A stretch of 64,000 nt of DNA from Castor canadensis (GCF_047511655.1 NC_133399.1:2111333-2175332); one strand, 5' to 3'. Shown: positions 12,046 to 24,486, counted from the stretch's first letter. Notes: a model not told the origin generated them from the letters alone. Numbers and translations: made by a program.

Positions 12046-15000
12046 GTGTTCCACCTAAGGAATTTAAGTCTGAGTTATAAGTACTTGTTATTTAAGTCTA
12101 AAACTAGAAATGCCTATATTAAGTAGAATACAGAGTAAGTAAAAGTCAGAATACTCCCAGTTAAATAGATTGGGTGTGGAAAATAACTCCATATACATGG
12201 AGTACAAAAAAATTTTTGTCTTTATTTAAATAGAAGGCCTTAGCAAAAATATGAATTTATCACAAATCAGAGGTGACTGTAAGGGCTTGGATTTCCATTA
12301 TCCCTGTGTAAGATCACATCTTTAAAACCTCTTGGCTTTAGTAACTTCTGTCAGGTCTGTCACAGATGACTCCATGAGGATTGTGACAGCTTTCCTCTCT
12401 TGTCTCCAAACTGTCTGTGAAGAATCTCCTTTGATGATTTCATCAATTAACCATTCTGGTTAATGAAGTCCCTTTTTGAGCTTTTCTAGGATATTCCACA
12501 ATGGAGAGGAAGCATCAGGCAGGTCAGGTGGGAATAGCACCAATTAAGACATGCTTGGGCAAACTATAAGCAACAAAAGTGGTTTAGAAGAAGTGGGCTT
12601 ACCTGGCATCCATTTTTAGATCAGTCTGAACTACAGATAATATTCTGACAACTTAAATATGTTCCAGAATGTCAACAGACAACAGGTAATAGTTTCACAA
12701 ACAGTCAACAAAAGCAAATATGAAAAATGCTGTCTCCATTCAAAAAGAGGTAAGTCATAGAGTCCTTTTTAGGATTTAATTTCAAGTTCTCCAAAGAAGG
12801 ACCTACGATGTGAATGACATGACTTAGAAGAGTCATGGTTAAAGTGCTGAAATGTATTTTGGGAGTTGTGAGAACTAACTGTTATTTTCATTGTGGTATC
12901 ATTTTTACAAAATCATTGTGATGGACAGAATTAAAACACCTGCACCAAATGTTCCTTGTTACAATTAGGAACACATGGACACAAGCTTGCAAAAGTGTAG
13001 CATCATTAACTTTAGTTCTCTTACAAGTTAAGGAGATAATACCTATGATGCCAGATAGCCTTATTTCTAATACATTTTATAACTAATATACAGGCAAATA
13101 AGTGTTACAAATATAGGCCAGTCTTTAAAGAGCAGGATTGCCTAAATGGGATTATTTTTCTGAATGTTATGATTACAAACAGCACAACTGTCAAAAGTTT
13201 CTGTAATTTGTATGCCAAAATTTAGGTGTAACACATTTTGATAAAAGGTTCTTTTTAGATAAACTGACATTTTTAACATTCCAACTGTTTGTACTGTATT
13301 TGGATAAAGTCTAGACACAGAACACATGTATAGGGTGGTCATTTAAAAGCACTTCACGTGAGCAATTACTTAAATGAACTCTGATTTACAACTGTTTAAA
13401 AGTTTTACAAGATCAACAGAAAACACAAGTATTTAGATGGATAATACCTTTCCATAAAACTGTCTTTTACAGATCTTCCTCAGGGTAGAACAACATTAAG
13501 ATAGCCTTGTTATTTTATGGACACAGAAAATCAAGTGTATTTTAACATGACCCTGGAAAATCTTTTAGGAAAGTCTTAGATTACAGTCAACTTTACTTTC
13601 TTTTTCCCTTTAACTTTCTCCCAAAGTACACACTCAATACCTTTCTATATCCTTTCTTGTTCTTCATTTGTTGACTTTGTAACTTGTATTTTCAAAATGA
13701 CTTTTATAAAAATTTTAAATTTAAATAAAATTGTTTTTCCTATTACCCTTATATTTTTACTCCACAGACCCATGAAGAAAGGTAATTTTAAACACTTAAA
13801 TTAATAGATCTAACTATAAAAGAATTGAATTAAAATTACACTTATGATGAAATGAAATTGATTGAGGTTACTGTCCACAAAAAAATGCCTGTATTTTAGT
13901 TAGACCTGATTGACATAAAACTGGTTTTTCTTAAAAGTAGCAGGAGAAGATGTGGGGGAGAGAGGAGAAGAGAAGCCTTTCGATTCTTGTCATTAACTCA
14001 ATAGTAAGAATCACCCTAAAGTTGTACAAACACATGCAGGAAAGGTTTAAACCAGGCATGTCATGAATGTCAATTTATGCATAGAGCTGAATAACATGTA
14101 AAAATTAACTAAGTGGTCACAAGTACTATGATCAGTTATTTCTAAATTTTTAGGAGCAAATTGAGAGGTGTTCCATGCTGTTCTTTTAGGACTCATTTTG
14201 GGCAGTTTGATAGCTAAAGCAAGTCAATTGTAGGAAAGTGTTTTGAGACAATCTCAGTCACCAGTAAGACTGTTACCATAGCTATCAGATTTTTGTATCT
14301 AATAGGTTACACATGCAACAAACATATACATAATTCACCCAATGACACACAAAACAATTACATTAACTCTGAGTGCATTCAAAGATATTGAAGGCTTTAC
14401 ATTTACCAGTTGAGGGTGTTTTTAATAATCTCTAATAGTAGTTTACCTTGGGCTACAGTAGCTTTGTTATTAGGCAAACCTTTAAAGTAAACTTAGGGAG
14501 CCCAGTCTTGTGTGTAGAGTTGGCATCCCATATACTTGCATTAACAAAGGATAGAGGATGCACAAATCCGCCATCTTATTTCATAATAAAATTTTTTAAA
14601 TTAGAATTTGTATGACAGGCTGAGAAAATGGCAGACTTGTGGTAAAAAGGATTGCATCTCCATTGAAACTGGGGCTAGAAATCATGGAAAAGGTAACTCC
14701 TGAAGAGTTAATTTTAGGGATAGGAAAAAATCCCCATGCCTTATTGCATCCATAGCAGAACTTCAGAAGGCTGTCCTTTTGCCTTTCAGCTAATGCCATA
14801 ACATTGAAACCTGAAATTTCAAATTTAAATACATGAAGCATCATTAGACATAGAATTAAAATTCTGCCTTTGGTCACTCCATGCTGTGTGCAAGTGAGGC
14901 TGAGGGCTTGGGTCCATAATCCCTAAAGTATGGTGCCTTGGCCAAGAGAATGATCAGGCCAGCTGAAGGTCACAACTTCCATCAACCTGGATATAGAATA

Positions 15001-15075
15001 ATCCCTCTCCTGGTCTTCCCATGTCTGCAATGGGAAAACAGCCCTTCTCAAAGCAAGACTTAAAGGAGAAAAACT
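12046..15075. other. Non-coding C segment, middle part
   Basis: AT-rich sequence mirrored by about 48,230-50,830. The open frames at 13,142-13,342 and 14,596-14,877 have mirrored relatives at 49,588 and 48,518, but the predicted peptides differ by frameshifts. Nothing resembling an exon, RNA gene or known protein domain is seen. Confidence 0.65.
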
Positions 15076-16427
15076 GTTAAAGTGTTTAGGCACATTTAGA
15101 GGTTTATTTTTAGGTAGAAGAACAAGAGATCAGGACAGAAAAGAAGCTCCAATCATCAGCCACATGTTATTTAGAATTGCAATTGATTTCATGTTTGCAG
15201 TCCTGGGACCATGTCCTGGGAACATGTCAGTTACTGAGGAGGGTGAGAGAACTGACAGTGTGACTTGAGCAGGACTTTTCTTTCCATTTCTCCTTGGCCA
15301 TTTCTCTCTCTGTTGTCCTCACTCAGATGGCCAGTCTGGGAGAGGAAATAGGAGAAGGCTATAGAGTAGGAAGGTAAAAGTAACCTCCATCATGGCTGAG
15401 ACAGATTGAGACAGGAGAGTTTCAAAGTTAAACATTATTTATTTCTTGTGAGATGAGGAAAGTGGAAAGGATGAGGTAAAAATGAGTTGAAGTCAGAGAA
15501 GGTGGTCTTCCATGAAAGACAGAAAAACCTGGGGAGGGCAGAGTGCATTTGCTTAGGAGGAAGACAGAGAGAGAGACACTGGAGCATTGATAAACACAGG
15601 CCAGGCCATAGCAAAACTTCTGCCCATGCCCCACAGCACTGGAAGTTTTTGAGATTATGAAGAATGTGAAAATAGAAAGTGGCCTGTTTGGGCCCATGGT
15701 TATTATTGCCTAATTTATATTGGGGCCAAATCCTTTTATAATATAAATTAGCCATTAGGGTTTAATGGTCTTTGTGAACTCCAGAATCTTAAGGTTTTGA
15801 GGAGACATGCCAATGGACTGCCCCACAGGGCCTTGGATGATTTTGAACCATTTTGTGGATTGGAAATAGAGGACTGGCAATCAACACAGTTCCAGTGGGT
15901 CCAAGGATCCAAATTGAGACAATTTCCATGCAAGAAAATCACAAGATGATGACATCCATCAAATACTTCAGTTCAGAGTCATCACGATCTCATTCTCCAT
16001 CTACATTCGCAAATCACATAGTATTTCTGACACCTCACTGGAACTATTTTTTAATTTGAGAGTATAACATAAACACCTGTTTGGTAACTGGTTCCAACAA
16101 TTGCATGTTGTACAGTGGCATTCTAGCGCTTCCCATTGCACATTCCTATTACCTGTTCCCATAAAACTAACACCAAGTGTCCTGAGACTGAATAATGTTA
16201 TAATTCATGAGAAAAGGTCCATGTCTACTGGTATCTGGGAACCAGTCTTGGATGAACTTGAACAATTTAACTGTAAAAGTGACAGAGCATTCTGAAGCAA
16301 TTTACACCAAGAAAATCCTACTATAGGTAATGAATTTGCTTCCACTACAAAAATTATTATTTGCACATTTCTGCAATGTTAATCACAGGGAACCTATAGG
16401 ATGGTAAACTAAAATACACTCCCTGTG
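15076..16427. other. About 1.35 kb present only in the left arm
   Basis: The left sequence GGAGAAAAAC (to about 15,076) and TGATAACTATGATTATTTCC (from about 16,427) are separated by 1.35 kb. In the mirror they are adjacent near 48,225-48,245. The inner end contains a 40-base segment with inverted ends (16,388-16,427) that recurs at 17,085-17,124. No LTR, poly(A) tail or gene is seen, so I cannot tell insertion from a right-arm deletion. Confidence 0.6.
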
Positions 16428-16430
16428 ATA
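16387..16430. repeat. 40-base segment with short inverted ends, copy 1
   Basis: It begins ACAGGGAACC and ends ACTCCCTGTG, so its ends are inverted repeats of about seven to nine bases. The middle is identical to copy 2 at 17,083-17,125. Confidence 0.7.
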
Positions 16431-16912
16431 ACTATGATTATTTCCATGTTTCTGCTATGTTCCTTAGAAGGATGTTATAGGATGAGCACAAAATACATGG
16501 CAAGGCTCACATGGTAAAAACAGCACATAATATGCTGGATTATTGTGTTAAAGTAAAAATATGCAATTTCTCGAGAGCTAGCATTTCTTTAACACAAGTA
16601 GGGCAGAGTCAGGGGAAAAATGAGACAAGTATACTCAATACAGAGCACAAAATATTAAGATCTAGCTTTTGATTACTGTTAATGTTTATAAGAACATGTG
16701 ATTTTATGTTCTGGATGCAGAGGCCTAATGTACATATGGAAGAAGTAAACTGGAGTAACTTTAGAACACAGAACACTATGAATCCTGAGCATTCATTCTT
16801 TTTCCTGAATGAGGTCTTGTGGGCACAACATAAAATCTATAGCTATGGATTTCAAATGCCTGTGTATACAGTGATCTGGGAAATATAAAACTTGAACATT
16901 TTAGAAATCACA

Positions 16913-16998
16913 GAGCTGGTGGAGTGGCTCAATTGAGAAAGTGCCTGCTTCTCAAGTATGGGGCCTTGAGTTCAAACCATAGGACCACTGAAAACAAT
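16913..16998 (+). repeat. tRNA-like SINE
   Basis: Body from GAGCTGGTGGAGTGGCTCAA to GAGTTCAAACCATAGGACCA. The mirror copy is 47,640-47,710 on the minus strand. Confidence 0.8.
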
Positions 16999-17081
16999 AA
17001 ACCAGAAATCATCATGAAATACCTGTTGGATATGATAGTGCAAATTTTCCTCATGAGAAAAAGGGAAGCATGGTGAAGGAA

Positions 17082-17126
17082 CAGGGAGCCTATAGGATGG
17101 TAAACTAAAATACACTCCCTGTGAAA
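17082..17126. repeat. 40-base segment with short inverted ends, copy 2
   Basis: It is the same as 16,387-16,430 apart from one base near the start. The mirrored right-arm site (about 47,535-47,560) has only a short A-rich sequence between the same flanks, so this copy is an insertion private to the left arm. Confidence 0.7.
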
Positions 17127-17129
17127 CTG

Positions 17130-19250
17130 TGCATGAAGATAATATAACATCCACTCTTCACACACAAGGAGCAAACAACAACAAATATGAAGAGAGAGAA
17201 ATGTGGATCATCAGTCAAAAAGCATTGCAGTTCCTCAGAATGCTTTTGCTAAAAAGCATGAAGTCCATTTTTGGCTCATGAATTAACCAAAAGCAGGAAG
17301 AAACATGGTACCTCTCCATTTTCAATCAGTCTTTTCTCTGAGCCATTCTCTGCAGTCACCTTGTAACCCCCTTGGAATCTAGGAAGGATAAGATAGATAT
17401 TTTCTTCATGACCTGAAACCAAATCTACCCCCAACAGTAGACCCTTCTTGGATGGATCATGCTCCAAATAACAACTTCAGAACCTCTCCCAAACCTACAA
17501 CTAGACCACACCTGTGACTGGAAAAGTTTAACTATGGATAGTTTTGGTCTCTGTCCCCAGTTCTTTGCCTATTTAAATCTATATCTCATGTCTGTACCTT
17601 GCAGATGGTGAATATGAGCTCAGGGCTTAAGCTGCCTCATCCCACAGTATATTCCTAGCTGTGTAATAGTTCTCCTTTCCCTGCCTCCCATGCTCCTTTA
17701 TTTGAAATTGAAGGGTAATTAGCTGGAACAAGAATGTGGACTTTCAGGAGCTTGGGCCCTGGGTCCAAAGTTGTATTTTCAGAATGAGAATATTGATTGC
17801 TGAAAAATCTTAGGCAGTGGAATCATTTCACAAAGCCTTTCTTGGGACTGTCTAAAGTAGATCAAAGAATTGTAGGCAAGCATGCTGAACAAACACCAAA
17901 GTGGAAATACTATGTACAAAGAAGTTAATATCAATACACTTAGAAATCATGAAAGGATTGCACAGAAAGTACGAAGATGGATACACAAGAAGTTCAAGGA
18001 AACCATCACTATAAGTGCTCAATGGAGGACAAGAACAAGAACAAAGAATTAAGGTTAATGTGATTGAAAGTATGCAGTCAGAAGAGAAAGAAAACCCATT
18101 AAAATTCACAGAATGTGTCACCAGTATCTGAATTTTGTAAATTGTTGAAAGATCTCCAGAGAGAAACAAAAACATGTAAACTAAGAACTTAGATCACATA
18201 GAGAAAAACAGGGTTAGGAAATTAAGAAATGAATGAAAATACTTTCTTCCACACTACTGTATTTCAAGGAAAACCTTTGCTTAAAATCATTGAAAATGAA
18301 TTATGGATTATGTGATACCTTGTAATAATAAAAATTTGTGAAAACAGTAATATATGGGAAGAACAATAGTGGGGAACACACCAATATGACTGCCCTGTCC
18401 ATGAAGCAGCACATCTTTAGGTGAAATGCATGTAGCTTTCTTAGAAAAGGATTTTACATGTTCAGGAAATTACTAACAATACATTTTACACATACTTGGT
18501 GTCATAAAGGGGAACAGAAAATGGGATAATATAATTAATAAAGGACCAGCCCTGTAAGACAGGCTGAAGTGGTGTAGTGTTTGCCTTAGCAATCACAGGG
18601 CCCTGAGTAAAAAATAAGTAAATAAATAGGTACATAAAGGATTTCAGCAAGATTGTACTACATAAGCTAAATGCACAACACATCATTTTGCAGAATTTAT
18701 AATAACTATCCAAACTTCACATTAATTGAAGAATACCATTTACACAGAACAAAGAAACAACAAAAGAAAAATGACAGACAGGAATGGGTAAGATGGGGGT
18801 GAGAGTAACATGAAGTAACAGGTCATCAGTATAGTACAAGCATCACCATATAAAGAAGCTGTTCAATGCTAAATGGACAGGTGTAATAAATTAGAACATT
18901 CCATCTGTGGGTAAATCACAGAATTAGGAAACATCCATAAAAGTTCAGGTAAATTCATACACTATCAAATCTCCCAAGTGAATTTAAATTATCCATACTC
19001 TAGAGAGCACCAATCGCAAAACCCTCGCCCTAAAAGAATATTCTGCTTACAGTGTAGAACACTAGAGCAACTTTACATAATGAAAATGAGCAAAATCTTT
19101 TGGGTCAATCTCAGCACAAGGGATATAGCTATGGGCTTGAGTCTTTGTGAAAGATCTATTGCTCCACAAACTGTTGTCATGTGCCCACTTTAAGGTGAGG
19201 GAAATACTCAGTCATCTTCTAACATCCTGTGACCTTACTGAGCTATCTTA
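17130..19250. other. Non-coding C segment, inner part
   Basis: Mirrored by about 45,340-47,520. It contains a possible LTR-like stretch (about 17,430-17,620) with a TATTTAAAT motif and wording similar to the element at 11,477-12,045 on the other strand. It also holds a diverged SINE trace near 18,560-18,615. The minus frame at 17,852-18,175 (107 codons) has a 128-codon mirrored relative at 46,490-46,876 that is low in complexity and matches no family I know. Confidence 0.6.
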
Positions 19251-20344
19251 ATCTTTGTCAATGTACACTGAGATGTATTAATTGCAATGTTTATTTTCAG
19301 AAACCTTTTGATCACTTCCACCATTTTAGGTTTGCTTAGTGTATTCACATGGTTTATGCCTAACTGCTACCTATGAAATCTGTTCAATGTGCACTCTTTC
19401 CTGCATGAACCATGCTTCACTTTTGCTCAACTCCAGTGTCTTGCCTGAATTCATCTCACACAAGACATAAGTACCAAGAATGGACACTTGGGTAACATTA
19501 CCAAATGTTCCCCCAAAGAACTCAAGTGTTATTATTTATGCTATATTTCTTTGTCATTACCTCTAATAACAAATATGTGGTGTTACTAAAACCAAACAAA
19601 TTTCAAAAACTAACTGTCTTTCAATTCAAATCTGACAATGTCCAGTTGTCTCACAGTCCCTCCATCTTCTGGGCAGTGTCAACAGACAACAAGCCATAGA
19701 ACATGTTTGCTATGCTGGTCACACCAGTCACCTTTCTAAAGTTTAGAGAGCTACCACCCTGACACAAGTTACTAAAATAAATGAAACATTGCCTCAATGG
19801 AGCTTAGGAAAACAACCAAATACAATTCTACTGCCTCAGAGATTTCAAGGATTTCAGAATCTCTTTGCTAGAAACTGACAAAAGGACTTAAATTTTTAAT
19901 TTATACTACACACTCACATCACCTCCCAAATGCACCAACTTTTTGCCCCATCAGGAAAAACACAAAGGTGTTTTTCTCTATTCCTGGACCTCCCATACTT
20001 GTCTTCATTGACACAAATTACACTGTCTAACCATGTACCTCAACCCAAAGAAAAGTGGTGGAATGATAGATTCTGAAGTTGTAACACTCATAAATATCTG
20101 CAATTAACTCACACTTCCATTTATTTCTGCACTACAAAAGAAGCAGAGAACCAACATTGTTCCCATTACCCCCTCTGCAAACTCAGACATTCCCCTGCAA
20201 CTTCCCAAATGCCCTTTTTATAGCATCACAAATAATTATGAAATAATCATTGCAAATATCTTCAAAATGATTTGTAAGCACTTGAAAGGTGAATTTGAGG
20301 AATCTGAGCCTGACTCATCAAACAATTCATACATTCCTGTCACC

Positions 20345-20571
20345 CAGGTCCCTGTAGTTCCTGCTTGTAATCTTAGCTGCTCAGGGGACAGAGATCAGGA
20401 TGGACTTTGTTCAAATCCCATGCTAGCAAAAAGTTCTTGAGACCCTATCTTGAGGAAAACCCACAACAAAAACAGGATAGTGGAGTCACACAAGTGGTAA
20501 GAGCACTTACCATCAAGCATGAGGACCTGAGTTCAAATTCCACTGCAGTTAAAAAAAAAAAAAAAAAAAAA
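20345..20571 (+). repeat. Dimeric SINE with long A tail
   Basis: A left half (CTGCTCAGGGGACAGAGATC), then a tRNA-like right half (GTGGTAAGAGCACTTACCAT to GAGTTCAAATTCCACTGCAG), then about 22 A. Mirror and tandem copies lie at 44,085-44,270 and 63,040-63,215 on the opposite strand. Confidence 0.85.
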
Positions 20572-20575
20572 AGAC

Positions 20576-21094
20576 TGCTACATGCCAGTGTGGAAGTGTT
20601 GTGGGCCAGAGTCAAGGGTCCTTGCCTTCACAGGCCAGGGAACTGCCTCATGAGGCAGCTGACTGATAAGCTAAAGCCAGTATATAAAGTAGGATTTATT
20701 ACAGAGAAAGGAAAGGCTTCAGCTAGACATTGCAGAAAATCTGTAAGCCCTTAGCTCACTGCTCAGGTGAAGGCTGGGGTTTTTATGGACATTCTAACTC
20801 TGGATTAGGTGGGTTTTCTCATTGGCCATAGATTCACTGGCTTCCTCATGTGAACTGGTTTGGTTTGCACCTTTATTGGGGGAGGGGAAACAATCTTGAG
20901 AGCATTTTGCTCATCAGCCCTGTGGCAGATCTATCAGACCCTGTATCTTTCTTTAGGATGCAGAAATGCAGTTTACAGCTCCCTCTCAGGATGCAGGAAT
21001 GCAGGCCTCTATTTCCTCAGGATGCAGGAATGATATTGCCCTCCATGGGGAATGGGATACTCACTCATCTGTGTTAGGGTCTCCAGACCCAACA
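20576..21094 (-). mobile_element. Solo LTR shared by three B segments, left copy
   Basis: Read on the minus strand, the 519-base LTR starts TGTTGGGTCTGGAGA and ends in GCATGTAGCA. It has a CATAAAAACCCC promoter-like motif and a polyadenylation signal just before the TCCTACTTTATAT region. Flanks are AGAC at 20,572-20,575 and 21,095-21,098 (GTCT on the minus strand). It abuts the poly(A) tail of the SINE at 20,345-20,571. Copies at 43,554-44,070 and 62,516-63,028 have the same boundaries. Confidence 0.85.
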
Positions 21095-21098
21095 AGAC

Positions 21099-21479
21099 TG
21101 TTAGGTCCCTGGCATTCTTGGGGCAGGCGGGAGGACCCGAGGCTACACCTTAAAACCAGACCCCCTGATTTATGACTGCTAGTTTCTCCCTGCCTTATTG
21201 TTTCTTGGCTTGCAAAACAACTCAGGAACTTCCAGTTACTCAACTAGCCAGGCATGTTGACCTGTTCCATCTGGTGATTGCAGATAATGGGAGACCAGAG
21301 ACTCTCTCCCTCTCCCATGGCTTGGCCCTTCCTATAAAGGCCACTACCCAATTCACCCAAGCAGCTGCTCCCTGATCTCGGGGGTTGGGGTGGGGGGGGT
21401 GTGCAGCCCTGTGGTCTGGATTTCTAATAAATCTTTCCTTTCCACACATGGCATGCTCTTAATTTGGCAGTACCTTACA
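21099..21479 (+). mobile_element. Solo LTR private to the left arm, nested at the edge of another LTR
   Basis: 381 bases from TGTTAGGTCC to CCTTACA. It has a CTATAAAGG promoter motif near 21,332, a G-rich tract near 21,378-21,401 and AATAAA near 21,426. The target-site duplication is AAGAC (21,094-21,098 and 21,480-21,484). The target is the last base of the older LTR plus that LTR's own duplication, so it landed exactly on the LTR edge. The right-arm copies lack it. Confidence 0.85.
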
Positions 21480-21484
21480 AAGAC

Positions 21485-22108
21485 CACAAAGATCCTAACA
21501 ATGGTAGCTCCTTTGTGTAAACCTAGGTATTTGGCAGACTGATCAGGATGACAGTCAAGGTCAGCTAGAAAAACTACTTTAGGAGACCCCATCTCCAAAA
21601 TATCCAGAGCAAAATAGGCTAGAGATATGGTTCAAACAGTTAAGCGCTGCTTAACTAAGTCCCTCAAAACAAAACAGGAGAAAACTGTTCTTGCCAATCT
21701 CCTTATCTGTCCCCTCCCAATGTTTCTTCTGTTTTGTCCTCTCTTTGATGGCAAATTTCCCTTCTGATTTGAGATGCCTACATACCTTACTTTTGGGGCT
21801 TTCCCCCTAAAGTAATTCTCTTAAAGTCATGATCTAAGTTAATTAGGATTTCACTATAAGACCATATTCAAAAAACAACCTGTGGAAAATTAACAATGAA
21901 GTCAGGAAGGGCAAAAAGTGCCCCTCCACTCAGAAGCCAACCACGTGCACATGTGGATTTGCATTTTCAATGAATCTGGCAACGTGCAGGATTCGTGGAA
22001 ATTTAGGGACTGATTAGCAGCACTAAGAAGCACTACATTGAGGGGACAGGTCGTGGAGTTTAGCCCAGGCTTCCCTTGATCCTGATGGACTCAAAAGGAA
22101 GCCAGGTC
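21485..22108. other. Non-coding part of B segment
   Basis: Mirrors about 42,890-43,549 and, on the right end, 61,880-62,511. It contains a degraded SINE trace (about 21,620-21,670). It lies inside what would be the intron downstream of the first-exon-like cassette that reads leftward from 22,905. No exon is evident. Confidence 0.6.
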
Positions 22109-22112
22109 CCAG

Positions 22113-22563
22113 TGTTGTGTCTAGAGACCTAAGGCACATGAGTGAGTATCCCATGCACCACGGAGGGCGGTATCATTTCTACATCCTGAGGAGATGGAGG
22201 CCTGCATTCCTGCATCCTAAAGGAGATACAGATCTGCCACAGGGCTTATTTGCAAAATGCTTTCAAGATTGTTCCCTTCCCCCAATAAAGGTGCTAACCA
22301 AACCAGTACACCTGAGAAAGCCCATTAATCCATGGCCCATGAGAAAAACCCACCTAACCTAGTTACAACGTCCACAAAAACCCCAGCCTTCACCTGTGCA
22401 GGGAGCCACCCGTTTCCGGGCTCCGCTGCAGTTCCCTAGCTGTAGCCTTTCCTTTCTCTCTAATAAATCCTACTTTATATAACGGCTTTGGCTCTTCATG
22501 CAGCTGCCTCACAGTCAGTTCTCTGGCTTGTGAAGGCAAGGACTGTCGACATAGCATGTAACA
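22113..22563 (+). mobile_element. Second solo LTR of the same family, private to the left arm
   Basis: 451 bases from TGTTGTGTCTAGAGACC to GCATGTAACA. It is related to the 20,576-21,094 family but lies in the opposite orientation. It carries AATAAA in CTCTAATAAATCC. The target-site duplication is CCAG at 22,109-22,112 and 22,564-22,567. The empty site is visible in both right-arm copies, where CCAGGTCCCAGTAAGGATTT reads through on the minus strand (near 42,875-42,895 and 61,860-61,880). Confidence 0.9.
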
Positions 22564-22879
22564 CCAGTAAGGATTTATGAGGCCACTGCACAGGAGCGCT
22601 CTGTCCCGGCACAAACTCCTTAAGTACCCAGAGATTCCAAGCCACCTCAGTCTGTGGGAAAGGAATTTTCAGATAGAGACTCCCAGCAGGGCTGTGGGCT
22701 GAGATGAAGCCACGTCACAAGGCCACAGGATGGGGCTCAAGGCTCCCAGTTCATCGCCACCGTCCAGTTGCCCCCGGACCTATGGACCCAACTATGTGAT
22801 CAGGTCGCAGACTCCAGAACAGATGGGGCCCAGTCAAAACCTCCGCTGCTTCTGGATCCAACTGTCCCTCCACCCAGCA

Positions 22880-23130
22880 CTGCAGATGCCCAGCCCCCTC
22901 TCACCATTTCCCGCTCTGACGCGACCAGGTGACCTCACTATGGTCCTGCAGTCAGAAGATTTCACACAGCTGCTGGAGCTGTGTAGCCTGAGCAATGTCC
23001 CACCAGCAGTCTCGTGGCAAATATGGCGATAATGAGGAAGGCAACGTGAATCGCCTAACACCGTCGCTCCTCATTGGACGGGAGGTGCAGACGATTGAAC
23101 AGCCGCTCTGATTGGCCAATGGGTGCAAGG
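22880..23130 (-). promoter_or_regulatory. CpG-rich CCAAT promoter plus first-exon-like cassette, left copy
   Basis: Read on the minus strand: CCAAT boxes at 23,111-23,120 (two overlapping, opposite orientations) and 23,073-23,077, then a short exon-like stretch ending GGGAAATG at 22,905, followed at once by GTGAG (intact donor GT at 22,904-22,903). I count about ten CpGs in 22,905-23,090, high for this CpG-poor window. The layout (CTGACTGCAGGACC..., then ATG at the end of exon 1) recalls the first exons of KRAB zinc-finger genes from memory. No KRAB or zinc-finger exon lies to the left within the window, so the gene identity is open. Confidence 0.45.
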
Positions 23131-24480
23131 CCCAACCCCTAAGCCCCTGAGTGATGGAGTGGTTAGGATGTGCTAAACTGGTGAGTTGAAAATGAAAGAA
23201 TCCAGCAGCCCTTGCCAATCAGACTTCCTTTGTTGGAGGTATATTTTGCTTTGTCAGACAATTACATTCAGCAGAACTTGTCCTTGCCCTCTGTACCCAG
23301 CGCCTGCCTCTTATCACTGTGACCTTCTTATATACTCCTCCTGAAAATGGGACAACAGATTTACTCAGAGAATTCTAGACTCAATATGGCTTGGAGAAAA
23401 TTCATCATGTCTGTTAAGGAGGGGAGACTCAGGTAGGCTAGGACACAGGTAATTGATGTTGGGCTGATGGTCAAACACTGGAAACTGGAATGAAGCAGAT
23501 GTCCAGGGATTTCTCAAACTTCATGTTTCAACCTAATCATTTGCATCTAAGAAAATAAAAATACATTGCCAAAAAAAGTAACTTAGTTATTTCATGTATG
23601 GACCCCATCTCCAAAAGTACCCGATAAAATAGACTGGAGATGTGGTTCCAGCAGTTGAGCACCTGCTCTGTAAATGCCAAACTGTGAGTTCAAACTTCAG
23701 TCACCAAAAATAAAACAAGGAAACAAACAAGACCAAGATGATCATAGGAGAAAACTGATTTTGTCAATCTCCATGTCTGTCTACACCCAAATTTTTCCTT
23801 CTCCAGTTTTTTACTCTATTTGAGAGCAAATCACCTTTCTTTTGTTCCTTTCCATCTAGAGTAATATTCTTAAAATCAGTCTAAGTTAATCAGCTTTTCA
23901 TTACAGAAAAATATTCTAGAAACTACCTGTGAACAAATAACTGTTAAGTGAGGAGGGGCAAAAAGTGTCCCAGCCACTCAGAAGCCAACCATGGGCACTT
24001 GTGGATCTGCATTTCCAAAGAATCTGACAATGTGCAGAATTTTTGGAAATTTATGAACTTATTGGCAGCACTAAGAAGCACTGGCTTTAGGACACAGAGC
24101 ATACAGTTTAGCCCATGCTTCCCTTGAACCTGAAGGAATCAAAGGGAAGGCAGGTCACAATAAGGAGTTACAGGGACACTGCAAAGCAGGGCCTTGGCCC
24201 AGCACAAACTGCATAAGTACACTGTATGCAGTTTGTAGTATCCCCAGCCACCTCAGTTAGCCAGATAGGGAGTTGCAAGCAGAAATTCCCAGCAGGTCTG
24301 TGAGCTGGAGTGAAGTCACTTCACAGAGAGATAGGACTGGTTAAAGACCCCCAGTCCACCACCACCCTATGGTGGCAGAGGACCTAAGGCCTCAACAGTG
24401 TGATCAGGGTGCAGTTTGTGGAACCCACAAGGTAAGGCCCACTAAAACCACCACTGATTCTGGATACAACAGTCACTTCA
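23131..24480. other. Non-coding spacer between two cassettes in left arm
   Basis: Mirrored by 40,985-42,320. It contains a SINE-like body at 23,628-23,710 (GAGCACCTGCTCTGTAAATG to GAGTTCAAACTTCAGTCACC). The part 23,760-24,130 is a diverged sister of 21,690-22,080, showing that the A and B segments arose from one smaller duplicated unit. Confidence 0.6.
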
Positions 24481-24486
24481 CCTAGC

